In this document: piece by piece, positions 5,395 to 6,755 of the stretch
Layout: each line of letters opens with the position of its first letter
Position numbering within the stretch: position 1 is the stretch's first letter
Origin: Desulfovibrio sp.
Lineage (GTDB): Bacteria; Desulfobacterota; Desulfovibrionia; Desulfovibrionales; Desulfovibrionaceae
Direction: 5' to 3'
Assembly: GCA_020217165.1 (NCBI GenBank)
Contig: JAIWOE010000199.1
Location: 1-6,755, forward strand
DNA: 6,755 nt
Notes under the pieces: generated by a model
Database searches by the model: none
Told to the model about the DNA's origin: nothing
What the model saw: only the letters and a program-made list of their open reading frames with translations
Program-made: the position numbers and the translations under genes

Positions 5395-6324
5395 ATGAAC
5401 GCATCGCCAGCTTCTCCCTCTTCCTTTCCACCAGCGGCCGTGGCGGCCCTGTGCGTGGCCCTGGTGTTCTGGTCTTCAGCCTTTGTGGCCATTCGCGCGG
5501 CCTTGCCGGATTTTTCCCCCGGCCATTTGGCCTGCCTGCGCTTCCTCACGGCCTCGGCCTGCCTGGTGCCATTGGTCATCGTGCACCGCCTCCGGAACGG
5601 GTATTTTCCGCCACCACGTCTGCGGGACCTGCCCGGGATATTCCTGCACGGCTTTGTCGGATTTTTCGTCTATCATCTGCTGCTGAATGAAGGGGAAAAG
5701 ACGGTGACCGGCGCCTCGGCGGCCTTTCTCATCGGCGCCATCCCGGTGAGCTCCACATTGCTGGCGGCATTGTTCCTGAAGGAGACCCTCACCTGCCGCG
5801 CCATCCTGGGGCTGGTGGTGAGCATGGTGGGCGTGAGTGTCATTGCCCTGGGGGAGGGTGGTGGCATGACCTTTGACCGCGGCGCAATCCTGGTTCTCGT
5901 GGCTGCCGTGGCGGAGAGCGTGTATTTTGTGGCCATCAAGGAGCGCCTGGCCCGGTACGGCAGCCTTGCGTACACCATCTATACCATGTGGGCCGGGACC
6001 ATTTTCCTGTGCCTGCGCCTGCCTGGCCTGGGCGAGGCCGTGGCCAATGCCTCGCCCCAGGGGTTCTGGAGCGTGATTTATCTGGGCGTCTGTCCCGCAG
6101 CCCTTGGCTATGTGCTATGGAACTTTGCCCTTTCCAAAGGGCAGGTGGGCTGGATTTCCAGCACGCAATTCAGCCAGCCGTTTATCGCCATGGCCGTGGG
6201 TTTGATCTGGCTGGGGGAGCTGCCGGGACCAGTCTCCATCGTTGGCGGCTTGGTGGCCATCGCCGGTGCGGCCATTACCACCGGGCAGGTGGCCATGCTG
6301 GCGCGGCGCTGGCGCAAAGCCTGA
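5395..6324 (+). CDS. EamA/DMT-superfamily ten-helix membrane transporter
   Basis: This is an inner-membrane transporter of the drug/metabolite superfamily, a group that includes amino-acid and metabolite exporters; the substrate cannot be assigned. The 309-residue protein has two tandem EamA repeats (about 14–145 and 158–292) with around ten hydrophobic helices. Typical landmarks are VFWSSAFVAIRAAL and HLACLRFLTASACLVPL in the first repeat, GASAAFLIGAIPVSSTLLAA and FLKETLTCRAILGLVVSMVGV before the midpoint, and GYVLWNFALSKG, STQFSQPFIAMAVGLIWLGE and VGGLVAIAGA in the second. The ATG at 5395 is the only upstream start in this frame, since TGA lies at 5359–5361. It has no evident Shine-Dalgarno and sits just after a stem-loop. 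The stop codon abuts the insertion-sequence remnant, so an end altered by insertion is possible, though the length is normal. Confidence 0.92.
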   Translation: MNASPASPSSFPPAAVAALCVALVFWSSAFVAIRAALPDFSPGHLACLRFLTASACLVPLVIVHRLRNGYFPPPRLRDLPGIFLHGFVGFFVYHLLLNEGEKTVTGASAAFLIGAIPVSSTLLAALFLKETLTCRAILGLVVSMVGVSVIALGEGGGMTFDRGAILVLVAAVAESVYFVAIKERLARYGSLAYTIYTMWAGTIFLCLRLPGLGEAVANASPQGFWSVIYLGVCPAALGYVLWNFALSKGQVGWISSTQFSQPFIAMAVGLIWLGELPGPVSIVGGLVAIAGAAITTGQVAMLARRWRKA

Positions 6325-6755
6325 CTGGAGTTGCCCCGCTTTCCTTTCGTGGAGAAGTAATCCTTTGTGGAGGAGAAGTTCACGATGCCAACACCACGCC
6401 CCCCGTCCTCGGCCGAATTTCGGAGCAAGAGGATTGATCTTGTCCGCTCAGGCAGAAACCCTGACGACCTGGCCAAGGAATTCGAGTCCTCAAGGCGGAC
6501 AATCCGCACATGGGTCCGCCAGGCCGAACTTGACGACGCCCCCTTCCCGCCGGGCTCTGGAGGACGCCTCTTTGAAGAAAAAAATCCACGAGGTGCATCA
6601 GGCGCCGCGGAAGACCTACGGCGCGCCCCGGTTTCATGCCGAGCTGCGGGAACAGGGGGGCGCTGTCGGCCAGAAACGCGTGGCTCGCTTGATGCGGGCC
6701 GAGGGCTGGCGGGGACGAACAGCCGGCGCATCGAAGGGTGGACCATGGCCAGCCA
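6325..6755 (+). mobile_element. IS3-family insertion sequence, left part, internally deleted
   Basis: An IS3-type orfA start and an orfB interior lie in the expected order and strand, and the element runs off the window. The left boundary is approximate. Typical IS3 ends begin with TG, and candidates are TGACTGGAG at 6322, overlapping the EamA stop, or TGGAGTTGCCCC at 6326. The right end and target duplication are outside the window, so neither inverted repeats nor a direct repeat can be confirmed. Confidence 0.75.
6385..6755 (+). pseudogene. IS3-family transposase remnant, orfA N-terminus joined out of frame to orfB interior
   Basis: ATG 6385 follows AGGAG (6371–6375). It encodes an OrfA-type helix-turn-helix region in two adjoining pieces, SSAEFRSKRIDLVRSGRNPD then DLAKEFESSRRTIRTWVRQA, ending near base 6537. 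In a normal element the rest of OrfA (a leucine-zipper region) and the OrfB N-terminus should follow. Instead, from about 6542, another frame immediately reads SRRALEDASLKKKIHEVHQA and then KTYGAPRFHAELREQGGAVG and QKRVARLMRAEGWRG, the typical OrfB segment preceding the DDE catalytic domain. The catalytic residues lie beyond the window. The two parts are offset by +1, so the -1 frameshift normal for IS3 elements cannot join them. The orfA frame itself stays open to the window end but encodes no recognisable protein past 6540. Confidence 0.8.

Noticed and set aside
1..6755. CRISPR array, tRNA or rRNA genes
   Set aside because: No regularly spaced direct repeats, and no tRNA or rRNA signature sequences, were seen on reading either strand.

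Overview
The window looks like a GC-rich Gram-negative chromosome, most likely a sulfate-reducing deltaproteobacterium of the Desulfovibrionaceae. This is inferred from the gene order hpf–ptsN–rapZ–mannose-type PTS EIIA/EIIB/EIIC followed by a family II (Mn-dependent) pyrophosphatase. The order recalls the rpoN-linked regulatory PTS loci of that group. The species cannot be fixed from sequence alone. All genes seen are on the + strand.

Region 1 (1–3644) is a tightly packed operon-like block. It starts inside a long-form ribosome hibernation promoting factor. It continues with ptsN (EIIA-Ntr), rapZ (start overlapping ptsN by 25 nt), mannose-family EIIA and EIIB, and a mannose-family EIIC. The EIIC reading frame is broken at a run of nine T after 19 codons and resumes in the -1 frame. 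No EIID gene follows within the window. The phospho-acceptor histidines of PtsN, EIIA and EIIB are all present, so the set reads as a phosphorelay and regulatory branch rather than an obviously complete sugar transporter.

Region 2 (about 3599–4654) is ppaC. It has a strong Shine-Dalgarno sequence, codon use typical of a highly expressed gene, and a plausible promoter inside the end of the EIIC gene.

Region 3 (4655–4979) is a 325-base stretch without a conventional gene and is the most structured part of the window. It has several successive stem-loops, including a perfect 12-bp inverted repeat overlapping a promoter-like -35 element. A very short transcription unit may follow: a good ribosome binding site, a 28-codon ORF starting MGCAISSC, and a strong intrinsic terminator that overlaps the end of that ORF. 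It could be a small cysteine-containing peptide, a small RNA, or both.

Region 4 (4980–6324) holds two integral membrane protein genes: a YnfA/UPF0060 family protein and a ten-helix EamA (DMT) transporter. A sizeable stem-loop lies between them.

Region 5 (about 6325 to the end) is the left part of an IS3-family insertion sequence. The start of orfA is joined, out of frame, to the interior of orfB, so the copy appears internally deleted and non-functional.
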